From contig UQOY01000002.1 in assembly GCA_900542825.1 (NCBI GenBank), positions 62,001 to 126,000 on the forward strand: a stretch of 64,000 bases of DNA, given 5' to 3'. Below, piece after piece: positions 15,840 through 25,039 of this stretch. The notes beneath the pieces are model-generated. The model searched no databases and was not told the DNA's origin. It worked only from the letters and a program-made list of their open reading frames with translations. The DNA is from an uncultured Collinsella sp. (GTDB taxonomy: Bacteria > Actinomycetota > Coriobacteriia > Coriobacteriales > Coriobacteriaceae). The position numbers and the translations under genes were made by a program. The stretch's first letter is position 1. The number at the start of each line of letters is the position of its first letter.

Positions 15840-16841
15840 TTATCCTTCCACAAGCACTCCGTTATTCTCTTCGGTGGCATCCACCTGGATGTCGTTTTCC
15901 TTGCCATAGGACACTCCAAAAGCAACGGCAGGGCGACTCTCATCCCAGAGGAACATCGTATCGATATCAGGCTCGTCCTCTGCCTCGAAGTCGCCCAGCA
16001 GCAGACCCCTGATATCGCGAGCGCAGCGCTCCATTATCTTCCCGTCAAGAAACGCATCACGAGTGCGCCGACGTGTTTCCGCCCCGATATCCTCTGGGGG
16101 ATCGGAGGCCACTTCGAAAGCGATGGGGATCGTCACCTCAGCTTTATACAAATCGGCAATGTCATACACAAACGAGCGCTCATGGCCAACATGGACGAAT
16201 CCCAATGCCGGAGAGCACCCGAGTGCCACAATCACGCTGTGAACAACTCCGTAAAGGCATACATGGGCAGCCGACAATGCCTGATTGATTGGACTTGCAT
16301 CGAGAAAATCGTCAGGGTTGTATTCCCTCCCCGCCCACGGAACGTCATATTGCTTCGATAGCCGCCGGTAGAGCGTTCGAATCCGGGCTCCCTCGCGGCC
16401 ACGAAGCTGCTGCATCGTGTAGCCCGATACGTCCTCGCCGGGAAAGCGCATGCCGTACATCGCTCGCGCCACGGCAAGACGCCTTCGAGTGTTCGACACA
16501 AGCTCAGCCTGCGCAACAACCAGTCGAGAAGAATGGGTGAGCGGGCGGCCGTGCGCATAGTAGCGAACGCCGTGCTCGCCCACCCAAATCACGCTTGTCC
16601 CCGAATCGCCGAGCAGCTCAACCGCGCGATGAGAGATATTGGTCCCGGGTCCCAGCATAAGCACCCCAAGAGAAGCCGCGGGAACATACGCCGTTCCGCG
16701 CGCATCGGTTATGCTCACTGCGCTATCTTGCCTGCTCACAAGACATCGCTCGACATAAAGAAACGTCATTCGCTCCTTTATCGTGGGCAGTGCGCGCAAA
16801 TCAGGCTTGATCATGCCAGGATTATCGCCCATGCCGCTCAC
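15840..16841 (-). CDS. cas1: Cas1, type I-E CRISPR integrase
   Basis: 333 residues from GTG 16841, overlapping the cas6e stop by 3 bases; ATG 16832 is an alternative. It integrates new spacers with Cas2. The metal-binding residues are visible: Glu in LRGREGARIRTLYRRL (~residue 150), His in LGFVHVGHERSF (~225) and Asp residues in VYDIADLYK (~237). The C-terminus has an acidic tail (DATEENNGVLVEG), longer than in some I-E Cas1 proteins. Operon position between cas6e and cas2 is standard for I-E. Confidence 0.97.
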   Translation of the reverse strand: MSGMGDNPGMIKPDLRALPTIKERMTFLYVERCLVSRQDSAVSITDARGTAYVPAASLGVLMLGPGTNISHRAVELLGDSGTSVIWVGEHGVRYYAHGRPLTHSSRLVVAQAELVSNTRRRLAVARAMYGMRFPGEDVSGYTMQQLRGREGARIRTLYRRLSKQYDVPWAGREYNPDDFLDASPINQALSAAHVCLYGVVHSVIVALGCSPALGFVHVGHERSFVYDIADLYKAEVTIPIAFEVASDPPEDIGAETRRRTRDAFLDGKIMERCARDIRGLLLGDFEAEDEPDIDTMFLWDESRPAVAFGVSYGKENDIQVDATEENNGVLVEG

Positions 16842-17599
16842 CTATCCAGTGGAACCAGCGTGAGAAGGCCGCATCCGAATCCTTTGGCATGCCCGATGCC
16901 ATATGCAAGCGCATGGCGCAAAGCGTCAGCATCGGTCACACGCAACACACCATCGTACTGGGCGCGCGCAAAGGTGACTTTGTTTCCTTGGACACCCTTG
17001 GTAAACGAGATTCTGTTGGAATTACTAACAATCAAGCTCGGGCAGCCCTCATCGTCGCTCAAAACCTCGAAACCATTCCTTTGGGCACGTGATCCCCGCT
17101 CGGGCGCAAAAATGCTTGGCACTTCCTTGTCGGTGCCCTTATATGCTTGAGCTCCAACGAGCCAGGCAGTTTGCTCCAGAATGGTCAGGTGGCCAATTCT
17201 ATTTCTCTTAGGTTCGCCCTCGCTGTTTAGCAGGTCACTTCTGCCGCCACGCGTGCTTCTGTTGAGCGACGGATTCGCTACCAAGCGAAACGAATATGTC
17301 TGTCCGTTCGAGATGCGCCCCAAAAACGGATCGTATCCGCGCGTGCCCCACTGCGGTTCGCAGTCGGGCCACCCGATTTGTTCATCAAGCCCTACCAGGC
17401 TCGGCTTGCCGGGACTCACGATATAAAGGCGAGAACCCCCACCAGGCATTCTATCCACGCGCCAAAGCACGCGGCCGTCCCCGCTCGCCTGCGAAGGGGG
17501 AAAGCTGCCAGCAATCGCCGCATGCATGCGATAGGGCGAGGCGAGCATCGCACGCGACTCCCTCCGCGTCATATTGATGGGAAACTGGGTAAAGAACAT
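16838..17599 (-). CDS. cas6e: Cas6e (CasE/Cse3) crRNA-processing endoribonuclease
   Basis: 253 residues; cuts the repeat hairpin to give mature crRNA and stays bound to it in Cascade. The N-terminus (MFFTQFPINMTRRESRAML) is strand-like and His in YRMHAAI (~residue 26) is the usual catalytic position. The C-terminal glycine-rich loop GIGHAKGFGCGLLTLVPL is diagnostic of the CasE family. It starts 3 bp after cas5e and overlaps cas1, so translation is probably coupled. Confidence 0.95.
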   Translation of the reverse strand: MFFTQFPINMTRRESRAMLASPYRMHAAIAGSFPPSQASGDGRVLWRVDRMPGGGSRLYIVSPGKPSLVGLDEQIGWPDCEPQWGTRGYDPFLGRISNGQTYSFRLVANPSLNRSTRGGRSDLLNSEGEPKRNRIGHLTILEQTAWLVGAQAYKGTDKEVPSIFAPERGSRAQRNGFEVLSDDEGCPSLIVSNSNRISFTKGVQGNKVTFARAQYDGVLRVTDADALRHALAYGIGHAKGFGCGLLTLVPLDR

Positions 17600-17602
17600 C
17601 GG

Positions 17603-18358
17603 CTATACCTCCTTTCCTAGAGCAGACCAAGGGTCATGGTCGGCCTGCGCGCCAGCATATTTCGGGTTCCTAACCGTTGCTGTTGTATGGGCAACAGTAC
17701 GAAAGCTGTATTGGCGTTGCTCCTGCGAAAAGCTGATGGGCACGTCACGCAGCGGAACATCGTAGCCCTCGCCTTCGTCAGAACCCTGTTTATCGTAGAG
17801 AATCTCCAGGTCAACGCTTTCCTTGTCGCGGAACTTCCAGTTGCCCTGATGTCTCTCGCTTGCTTCCCAGGGATGGTTGCGCAGGGCTTCGAGCAACGTC
17901 ACATCCTCAAACAGCCCAATATGCACTCTGCATGCGGGTGGACAGGAACGGCGACCTAGAAACAGGGGAAACGCCGGAGCGTCAAGCGCCTCGGCGCACC
18001 TTTGCAAGAGCCTCAAATCGCCCTCAAGGGCCGCAACAAACACAGCATCGGCCAGATAATGCCGACGAGTTAAAGGCAGGGCATCGCCCGACACCCATCG
18101 AGCGCCCTGCGAGTCCCACTTTCGCTTGTGTTCGGTTTGAAAGTCACTTAGAAACGTTCCTGGCTGATCGATACGCACGCCAAAGCGTAGTGCCGCAAGG
18201 TCATCAACGGGATCTGTGCGGTAACGACCCAAAGCTGCGGCAAGCAGGCCCACAACGCCGCTCTTCGTCGGCTCGTGCTCTGTCCCGCGCTCGGTGAACC
18301 TACTCGACGACCCCCACGATTGTAGCGGACCCGCCAATTTGAGCAGCAGGACCGCCAT
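17603..18358 (-). CDS. cas5e: Cas5e (CasD) Cascade subunit
   Basis: 251 residues; binds the 5' handle of crRNA in Cascade. I chose ATG 18358 (MAVLLLKLAGPLQSWG), which starts 2 bp after the cas7e stop with AGGTGG upstream; the longer frame would overlap cas7e. LAGPLQSWGSSSRFTERGTEHEPTKSGVVGLLAAALGR is the Cas5 N-terminal signature. The C-terminus ends with RNPKYAGAQADHDPWSALGKEV. Confidence 0.95.
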   Translation of the reverse strand: MAVLLLKLAGPLQSWGSSSRFTERGTEHEPTKSGVVGLLAAALGRYRTDPVDDLAALRFGVRIDQPGTFLSDFQTEHKRKWDSQGARWVSGDALPLTRRHYLADAVFVAALEGDLRLLQRCAEALDAPAFPLFLGRRSCPPACRVHIGLFEDVTLLEALRNHPWEASERHQGNWKFRDKESVDLEILYDKQGSDEGEGYDVPLRDVPISFSQEQRQYSFRTVAHTTATVRNPKYAGAQADHDPWSALGKEV

Positions 18359-18360
18359 AG

Positions 18361-19506
18361 CTAGTCCACCTCTTCGGTTTGGTAGCCATTTTCGGCCAGA
18401 TAAGCAGCGCACGCTTGCGAGATTTGCGCAATTGCGGCGTCAAGGCCACATGCCCCTTCGACGCCCATGGCACCGGGAAGAGACTGCGCATCCGGAGATG
18501 CGGTTATAACGAACGTCTTTTGCGGGGTCGTTCCAAACGCCTTGTCAATCGCCTCTTCCTGCTTGGCCAAACGCTCACAGCCAATTTCAATCTGACTTTT
18601 CCCGTGCGATGCCTCAACAGGTTTTTCAAAAGCATTCACCAAGCTCACCGGTTGCGTACCCCTCAGCTGAAGAACAACCGCTCCGGGGAGCGTGCGATTT
18701 GCAAACGAATTCTGCTTTCCCGTGGGCATGGAGGTAATGAACGCCTTCAAAAACGCCTCAATGCCGCGGCAAGCAACCGCAGCTGAACCGAGATTTTCAC
18801 ACAGATGCAGCACATCAATAGTTGCATACCGATACATCGTCGATGACGTGAACTCTGTTGTCTCAATCATTGCTGCGCCCGCATTATCTTCGGGCGAGCA
18901 ATCATCAAGAGCAGTGAAGTAATCGAACTCTGGGTTCATCTTCCCGATGCCAATGGCATGGGCGACTTGAACAGAGGCATCGACGTTCAAATCAGGTGCA
19001 TCCGCCACCATACGCCCGAACATAGCCACATCGATGCTGTTAAGCGTCGGCTTCTTCTTGATGTCAAGAATTTCCTTAGCGAGCTTCTTGTCAACAGCCG
19101 TGCCCGCTTCAAAAGCCTGCGCCGCCAACGATGCTAGGGCCTTGATCTGCCCTGAAGAAAGAAACAGCAAGTAGCCCGTTTCGCCACCTTTGACTTTGAC
19201 GCCCGTTGCCGCCAAAGCCTTCTCGGCAGCAACTTCGGCCTGACCGTCTTCAATGTCCGGCAAAATAGCGGTCACGGCTTCCGCGATCAAGCTTGCTGCG
19301 CGCTTCGTACGCCAACCAAGACCGAACTCATCCAACAGATCGGAGAAACTATCGCGCGTGGCCTTCTTCCACGCTTGGCTTGAAACCCTTGAGCGCTTGA
19401 CTCCGCCGAAATATGCCGTTTTTGGACTACCCGTGTCATCTCGATTGATGTTGCTCGGGGGGACGGTCTGAAGGATATGGATATCGATGAACTGGGGCTT
19501 TTTCAT
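18361..19506 (-). CDS. cas7e: Cas7e (CasC/Cse4) Cascade backbone subunit
   Basis: 381 residues from ATG 19506 (MKKPQFIDIHILQTVPPSNINRDD), behind AAGGAC. An upstream in-frame ATG would overlap no ribosome-binding site. This subunit polymerises along crRNA. The motifs RDDTGSPKTAYFGGVKRSRVSSQAWK and AIGIGKMNPEFDYFTALDD are typical of the family. The cse2 stop is 33 bp upstream, the largest gap inside the operon. Confidence 0.97.
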   Translation of the reverse strand: MKKPQFIDIHILQTVPPSNINRDDTGSPKTAYFGGVKRSRVSSQAWKKATRDSFSDLLDEFGLGWRTKRAASLIAEAVTAILPDIEDGQAEVAAEKALAATGVKVKGGETGYLLFLSSGQIKALASLAAQAFEAGTAVDKKLAKEILDIKKKPTLNSIDVAMFGRMVADAPDLNVDASVQVAHAIGIGKMNPEFDYFTALDDCSPEDNAGAAMIETTEFTSSTMYRYATIDVLHLCENLGSAAVACRGIEAFLKAFITSMPTGKQNSFANRTLPGAVVLQLRGTQPVSLVNAFEKPVEASHGKSQIEIGCERLAKQEEAIDKAFGTTPQKTFVITASPDAQSLPGAMGVEGACGLDAAIAQISQACAAYLAENGYQTEEVD

Positions 19507-19539
19507 GACAGGTCCTTTCTTGGTGATTTCCCTCATCAA

Positions 19540-20184
19540 CTATTCTTCCGAAGGGCTGGCATCGATGCCGGACTCGGCCTTTGGTATTCGACTATATTCA
19601 CGTCCCCATGCAAGGCGCACCTTATCTGCTGTATAGGGACTTTGCAGTTTGTATAGCTGTGCTGCAAAACGGGCGTAATCAACGGGAATCTCGGCAACTC
19701 GCAGCTGCTGTATAAGCTGCCTTGCATGGTGAAGTGCCTCTTCCATGGAATCGGCCGTTATAAAGGCCCTAAACCTTCGAGGCATTTCGCCCTCTTCGAG
19801 ATTCGAGTAACGTCCCTTATCACTCCACACGAGCCGTCGCAGGGCTGCACCAAACGAATGCTCATCGCCAGGCACATACATTGGCTTGGTTTTGCCCTGT
19901 TGATGAACCGCATAGAGCGTGAGCGCGGCATGAACCGCCGTCTCGGCCCACGATGGTTCGATACCTCTCCCCACAAGCTCAGCAGGCAGGCCCTCGAACT
20001 CAAGCGGCCATGCATCTGCGTTTGAGCCTATGGGCATAAGAAGCGCATGGCGCAATGTTGCCAGCTTTCGTGCTCCTCGTGGTTTTCCGCTGGCAGACAG
20101 ATAGTCGTTTTGGATAGAGCATATGCGCCCGTGCACGAACGCGAGCATAAGCTGCTCTGGCTTTTGCGCGCTGTTATCCGTCAT
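19540..20184 (-). CDS. cse2: Cse2 (CasB) Cascade small subunit
   Basis: 214 residues, all-helical, two copies per Cascade complex, stabilising crRNA and displaced DNA. Identified by position between cse1 and cas7e, by size, and by ARKLATLRHALLMPIGSNADAWPLEF and FGAALRRLVWSDK, which fit the family. The C-terminus ends IDASPSEE. Starts 2 bp after the cse1 stop. Confidence 0.9.
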   Translation of the reverse strand: MTDNSAQKPEQLMLAFVHGRICSIQNDYLSASGKPRGARKLATLRHALLMPIGSNADAWPLEFEGLPAELVGRGIEPSWAETAVHAALTLYAVHQQGKTKPMYVPGDEHSFGAALRRLVWSDKGRYSNLEEGEMPRRFRAFITADSMEEALHHARQLIQQLRVAEIPVDYARFAAQLYKLQSPYTADKVRLAWGREYSRIPKAESGIDASPSEE

Positions 20185-20186
20185 AT

Positions 20187-21845
20187 CTAAACCTCCTTAT
20201 CTCTTGGTTCGTCTTCTTCAAGCGGCAGATACTTTTTTAGGGCAGTGTTGAGCATCGCCTTGGCTCGCGATGCCGTCATCCACCCGTTTATCTTGCCTGC
20301 TTTCATAGGAGCTCCAACGATTGCCTCTGGACCAGCCTCGCGAAGAAGGGCCCTGGCGTTTGCTTCGATAATCGCGCGGGCCGTGCAGTGCCACCGCATC
20401 CGCTCGGCCACCGCGTTGCTGCTTTCGTTAAGACCGGCGAGCCACTGGCGAAACGGCATATCAATCTCAAAGAAAGTACGCGTCTCCGCTTTCTCTTTCG
20501 CGCCCTTGAGCTCATCTGCCCCATTTCCGCCAGACGCTACACAGAGGTTTGCGGCAAGGGTACCCAAGGCAAAAACCGCGTCCGACGTTGAAGAAGCAAG
20601 GCTTTTGGCAAGAGCAGCCAGGTCTTTCCCTTCGCTTGACAGGAGAAATGCACTCAACTCAACCGTGTCATTGATGACATTGGAGACGACTGAGCTTTGT
20701 GTACCATACTCCATTCCAATCGCGTGGACTTGAATAAGCGCATTATCGAGCTGACATCTCGCATCTCTGCTCGCAAGATAAGAGACCCAACCTTTCAGCC
20801 CGGACCCAAGAACGGTTGAGTCCGCTTCTGGCGAACTTACGCCAAACACGGAATCGAGACCTCGCCAGAGGGCTCTTCTGGGCTGATGCATCTTGGGCAG
20901 GTAAACGAGAGGCAATTTCAACTGTCTTTCCTGGTTCGGACTACGTCTCCATGCCGTCATGGGTTCATAGCCCTGACGGTTAATCTGCGCCAGCTTGTCG
21001 CCGTTCGTCAAAACCACGGCAACCACGTAGCCGCTCTCAGGAATCAAACGAACTCTTCGAGCTTGCCACGTGTAAAGATCAAGCCTACCAGTCGGAGTAA
21101 GGTCATCAACTCCAGCGGGTGTTGTCGTCTTCTCCCAACAAGGCAAATCATTGTCCGAAAACAGCTCATTTATCTCATCGCCGCAGAGAATAGTATTAAG
21201 CAAGAGGGTTTCTTTAAGCGAAGGGCCCTCAAAGCACAACCCTCCTAAACAGCCCGACCATCCGGTACCAATTGGATAGCTCTTCCCTTTCTTAACGCGC
21301 GTATCGCCAACCGTTCCGCTTTTAATTCCAGCAGTATCGAAAGCGTGAACGTGAATAAGCCAGCGCGCGGATTCCGAGAAAGTCAGACGATCCGCCCCCT
21401 CACCTGATCGAAGCGAAAAGAGCGTATCCCCATCCGGTATGTCAGCGATCACCTTTCTTATTTCAGAGAACTCGTTCTTTGCCGTATGCAGACCAGCGAC
21501 CTGCATAAAAGGCTGTTCCTCGTCAAACAAATCGAAACGATGGCGCCACTCGTCGAGGTATTCGTGAATCTGGTCGATGGGCAGTTCGTGCGCACGCCAT
21601 AGGCGCCCCCAAACCTCCGCTGGAACGTCGTCATCGTCGAGCGCCGGAGAAATTGCCCTTTGCAGCACCGCCAGCAAAACGCGCAGAATCGCAAAATCCT
21701 GTGTGGGTAGATCGTTAGCCAAGCACTTGATGCTTGACGCTTGCTCAAATAGCTCGAGCAGTGACACCTCGCGCGTCGTCCCGTCCAAATCGCGAACGCA
21801 GATCCATGGTTCGTCCACGAGGTTAAAACTCACATTCTGGCTCAT
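20187..21845 (-). CDS. cse1: Cse1 (CasA/Cas8e) Cascade large subunit
   Basis: 552 residues; recognises the PAM and recruits Cas3. The N-terminus (MSQNVSFNLVDEPWICVRDLDGTTREVSLLELFEQA) has the canonical FNLVDEPWI signature. Further family features are LPTQDFAILRVLLAVLQRA, FMQVAGL near residue 115, and the C-terminal four-helix region. Its start overlaps the cas3 stop by 4 bp. Confidence 0.95.
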   Translation of the reverse strand: MSQNVSFNLVDEPWICVRDLDGTTREVSLLELFEQASSIKCLANDLPTQDFAILRVLLAVLQRAISPALDDDDVPAEVWGRLWRAHELPIDQIHEYLDEWRHRFDLFDEEQPFMQVAGLHTAKNEFSEIRKVIADIPDGDTLFSLRSGEGADRLTFSESARWLIHVHAFDTAGIKSGTVGDTRVKKGKSYPIGTGWSGCLGGLCFEGPSLKETLLLNTILCGDEINELFSDNDLPCWEKTTTPAGVDDLTPTGRLDLYTWQARRVRLIPESGYVVAVVLTNGDKLAQINRQGYEPMTAWRRSPNQERQLKLPLVYLPKMHQPRRALWRGLDSVFGVSSPEADSTVLGSGLKGWVSYLASRDARCQLDNALIQVHAIGMEYGTQSSVVSNVINDTVELSAFLLSSEGKDLAALAKSLASSTSDAVFALGTLAANLCVASGGNGADELKGAKEKAETRTFFEIDMPFRQWLAGLNESSNAVAERMRWHCTARAIIEANARALLREAGPEAIVGAPMKAGKINGWMTASRAKAMLNTALKKYLPLEEDEPRDKEV

Positions 21846-24787
21846 TGCGCATCTCCTTTCTTCCTCACTGTTTCAACAAGTTCAAGCCCAGCCTTACGCG
21901 AATAATGCATGCGATAGATAGCATCTTTCGTTTCTATCACCGTATCTAGGTTTGAATCAAATGCCAAGACCAGTTGGCCTTGAAGCCATCTTGACTCTTG
22001 CCATCTGAGCGCCTGAGATTTGGTCTCCAGGACATCAATTACCTGCTCAGACGATAGCCAGAACGGCAGACTCACGGTGCAACTCGCCGCAAGGCGGGCA
22101 ACCTCAACGTCAGGCGCTTCACTTCCATCCCCCAAATAGCCCTGACATGGACGGCCCCCCTTTATGTCGGTGACCCAGGGAAGCAGCGTGAAACCGTCGC
22201 TGCTTGCTTGGACCGCAATAACCTCAACCGTGTCACAAGAATCGCGAACGGCAGCGCGTGCTTTTGTCTCGTCTGTAAGCGAGAAGGTTTCATTCAGCCA
22301 GCCAATAAGACTTTGCGTCCCCTTCTGCGGCTTGCTCAGAAGCCAGGCATTTGCCTTGAGCTGCTTGTTCTCTTTTGTCTTCTCCAGTTCTTCTTCCGCA
22401 TCTCGTAAAGCATGGACCCATTCCGGTGCCGCACCCGCATCACACAGCTCTTCCGCTGCAATGCTTCGCGAATACGTCTGCTCGACAAGGCCCGCAATAT
22501 CATGAGGCAGATTGACCATAGCCGTCCCCTCATCAGTGCTCTTTGCCCTCAACGAAAGCAAGCTGCGCAAAAGCATCGCAGAGTGATAGACCTTCTCTAT
22601 ACCCCTATTCACCTTAGGCGGAGCGGTCGTCCAGTCCTCGACGCCCGTGATAAAACAACGTGCTTGCCTGAGCTTTTCCGGACGCTGCCCCTGATTTTCC
22701 CCGCGTTCATGGCGGTGTAGGCGCCCCATTCGCTGCAGCAAAAGGTCGATAGGGGCTACATCGGTGATCATTACGTCGAAATCAATGTCGAGGGATTGCT
22801 CGATCACCTGCGTACCCACCACGATGAGCTTACTGGGCCTGTCGGCAGAGTCGGGACCAAGCAGTCGCAGCAGTTCCACATCATTTTCCATGCGGTCGAC
22901 GGCAATAAAGCGCGAATGGACGAGCTTTACGCACGAATCGCCAAAGACAGTCTTCAACTGCTCGTAGGAGCTTTGGGCACGGGAAACAGTGTCTCGTAAC
23001 ACGCACGCGCAACCACCATCGGACAATAAGTCCCCCAATTGCGCAACCAGCGTAGCATCGTCGTCTTCTAATCGTTCGACAATAACGTTTGTTCCGATCG
23101 AAGGGTCATCGCATACTCGGTACATGCTATCGTCTAGCGCTCCATTTCGGGTTGCCGTTGTAACGAGCGGGTACGACGGCAACCCCGATGCTTTACGAGG
23201 AGCTTCCGGAATATCTTTCCGCTTTGATGCGCGACGAGTGGATTTTCTATCCCTACCCCGATAGGCGTGGATAAGCTCGTTGCGGCGCTCAGCGGGAAGC
23301 GTTGCCGAAAGCAGTATGGTCGGCACGCCGTAAGCGCCAAGCCACGTGAGCACACGGTCAAGATAGACATTCATGTAGGCATCGTAGGCATGAACTTCAT
23401 CGATTATGACAACCTTGCCGGCAAGGCCCAAGTGCCTAAGCTGCACGTGGCGCGCCTTAAGCGCCGCCATAAGCAGCTGGTCGACCGTGCCCACAACAAA
23501 TGACGACAGAAGACCACGCTTCCTTCCGCCAAACCACTGGTGCGCTGTCACATCTTCCTCAACGCTTTTTTTCGCGTCATCCCCCATCCAAGTGCGTCCC
23601 CAACTTCGCAGGCTGTCGTAGTCCGGGTTCAAAGCCGCCTTGCTATGCAAAAGTTGCATCGACTGCGTACTGCGGCCCCGCGAATCGGGAACGCACTCGA
23701 GCCAATCTTTAACACGCTTGAACATCGCGTTGGAAGTTGCCATTGTCGGCAAAAGATAAGCGATTCCCCCTGCCCCGGTTTTCGGAGCCATAATCTCTGA
23801 GCACATCAGTGCAGCCTCTGTTTTGCCGTTGCCCATGGGCGCTTCGATAATGAGTAGCCCTGCGCCGTCCATGTCGGATGCCGCCTGCATCGCCTGCTCC
23901 TGCGCTGGACGCAAGCTCGCATCCTCAGGAAGACCAGTAAAGCGGTGATGAAACAGCTCTTGTCCCCCCTCCTTTACCGGCATCGCCTGCCACGCCGGGG
24001 GCAACGCCAGCGAAGCCCATGCGGCATCGGTGCGCTTGATAAATTCGTCGTAGGAGCCGATGCAAGAGTCAAGAGGGAACAGATCTGAATTTGAGGCAAT
24101 CCAATCGGCAACGATAACCAGCGCAGAGACGAGTGCTTGTTCTGGCTGAGGAACGGGTGACGAGCTAAAGACACTCTCGAACTTCGCCATCCCCGACTCC
24201 TCAAACATCCAGTCAAGAAGCTCCTCTTGGACGGCACGCCAATCGTCATCACCCAAGTTCTCGTTGGGAAAATTACGCGATGCGCTCGTTATGCCGTCGA
24301 GCACGCTATCGGACGAAGGTGTGGTTCCATGATGCGCCCCCAGAATGCACCCGAATGTCCACGAGCAGTCCCAACCGCGTCCATCGAGCCAATCTTCGAG
24401 GATCACCTCGCTCATGAAGGCGTGCGATGGAGGGTGGTTCATCATGCGGGGGCTCGGAACCTGAAGCCCCGCTTGTTCAACAAGTTCTGCCCGCTCCGAG
24501 ACCTTGTACTGGAAGCCTGGCGTCGCCTTGCCAATGTCGTGGATACCAGCAAGCCAGGTAACGAGTGCCGCCGTTGCAGAATCGTCACAGCCAAATGCGT
24601 TCACGATTTGGTGCTTGATAGATTCCGCCAGCCATTCGTTCCAAAGCTTGCGCGCAACACCCGCAGAATCGGCCATATGAACATAAAGAGGCGACCACAG
24701 GTTACGCTCTTCCGCGCCGCCCGTTTTTGCCCATAGTGCACGGGCCCGTGAGCTTATGGGAATAGAGTCCATCATGGTCTTTTGCAT
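21842..24787 (-). CDS. cas3: Cas3 HD nuclease-helicase
   Basis: 981 residues; degrades invader DNA after Cascade binding. The N-terminal HD domain has HMADSAG, the HD pair in AGIHDIGKATPGFQYKV and a downstream HHGTTPS. The superfamily 2 helicase follows, with GNGKTEAALMCSEIM (motif I), the DExx-type box IIDEVHAYDAYM, LLSATLPAERR (motif III) and GTQVIEQSLDIDFD plus QRMGRLHRH (motifs V-VI). Start ATG 24787 follows GGGAGAG; ATG 24772 is an alternative. It is the first gene of the operon, with a dyad in its upstream region. Confidence 0.97.
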   Translation of the reverse strand: MQKTMMDSIPISSRARALWAKTGGAEERNLWSPLYVHMADSAGVARKLWNEWLAESIKHQIVNAFGCDDSATAALVTWLAGIHDIGKATPGFQYKVSERAELVEQAGLQVPSPRMMNHPPSHAFMSEVILEDWLDGRGWDCSWTFGCILGAHHGTTPSSDSVLDGITSASRNFPNENLGDDDWRAVQEELLDWMFEESGMAKFESVFSSSPVPQPEQALVSALVIVADWIASNSDLFPLDSCIGSYDEFIKRTDAAWASLALPPAWQAMPVKEGGQELFHHRFTGLPEDASLRPAQEQAMQAASDMDGAGLLIIEAPMGNGKTEAALMCSEIMAPKTGAGGIAYLLPTMATSNAMFKRVKDWLECVPDSRGRSTQSMQLLHSKAALNPDYDSLRSWGRTWMGDDAKKSVEEDVTAHQWFGGRKRGLLSSFVVGTVDQLLMAALKARHVQLRHLGLAGKVVIIDEVHAYDAYMNVYLDRVLTWLGAYGVPTILLSATLPAERRNELIHAYRGRDRKSTRRASKRKDIPEAPRKASGLPSYPLVTTATRNGALDDSMYRVCDDPSIGTNVIVERLEDDDATLVAQLGDLLSDGGCACVLRDTVSRAQSSYEQLKTVFGDSCVKLVHSRFIAVDRMENDVELLRLLGPDSADRPSKLIVVGTQVIEQSLDIDFDVMITDVAPIDLLLQRMGRLHRHERGENQGQRPEKLRQARCFITGVEDWTTAPPKVNRGIEKVYHSAMLLRSLLSLRAKSTDEGTAMVNLPHDIAGLVEQTYSRSIAAEELCDAGAAPEWVHALRDAEEELEKTKENKQLKANAWLLSKPQKGTQSLIGWLNETFSLTDETKARAAVRDSCDTVEVIAVQASSDGFTLLPWVTDIKGGRPCQGYLGDGSEAPDVEVARLAASCTVSLPFWLSSEQVIDVLETKSQALRWQESRWLQGQLVLAFDSNLDTVIETKDAIYRMHYSRKAGLELVETVRKKGDAQ

Positions 24788-24882
24788 TACTCTCCCATCC
24801 GCTTCTTCCTAGAACCCGAGAGGCTGGGAAACGCCTTACGATTAGACTACTACCGCGGACGGACATTTTTTAATAGCTATCG

Positions 24883-24909
24883 GCAAACGTAATGTTGCTC
24901 AACGTTTGC
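24883..24909. promoter_or_regulatory. inverted repeat upstream of cas3, candidate operator
   Basis: GCAAACGT at 24883-24890 and ACGTTTGC at 24902-24909 form a perfect 8-bp dyad separated by 11 bp, about 95-120 bp before the cas3 start in an AT-rich patch. On the minus strand TTGAGC sits between the arms and could be a -35 element. A repressor site controlling the cas operon is plausible but inferred. Confidence 0.45.
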
Positions 24910-24957
24910 GCTGTGAGCATGTGTGTTTAATGGAGTGCCTGCGAACCTTATCGCCGC

Positions 24958-24998
24958 ACAAAAACGGGGCGACTCGCACCCCTGCGAGCCGCCCCGTG
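24958..24998 (-). terminator. intrinsic terminator after the zinc-ribbon protein gene
   Basis: On the minus strand a GC-rich stem (ACGGGGCGGCTCGCA pairing with TGCGAGTCGCCCCGT) is followed by TTTT. It insulates the cas promoter region from the gene at 25040-26377. Confidence 0.85.
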
Positions 24999-25039
24999 CC
25001 CCTAGCTATCGCGTCATAAGGCTAACCGGCACCGTTCCC

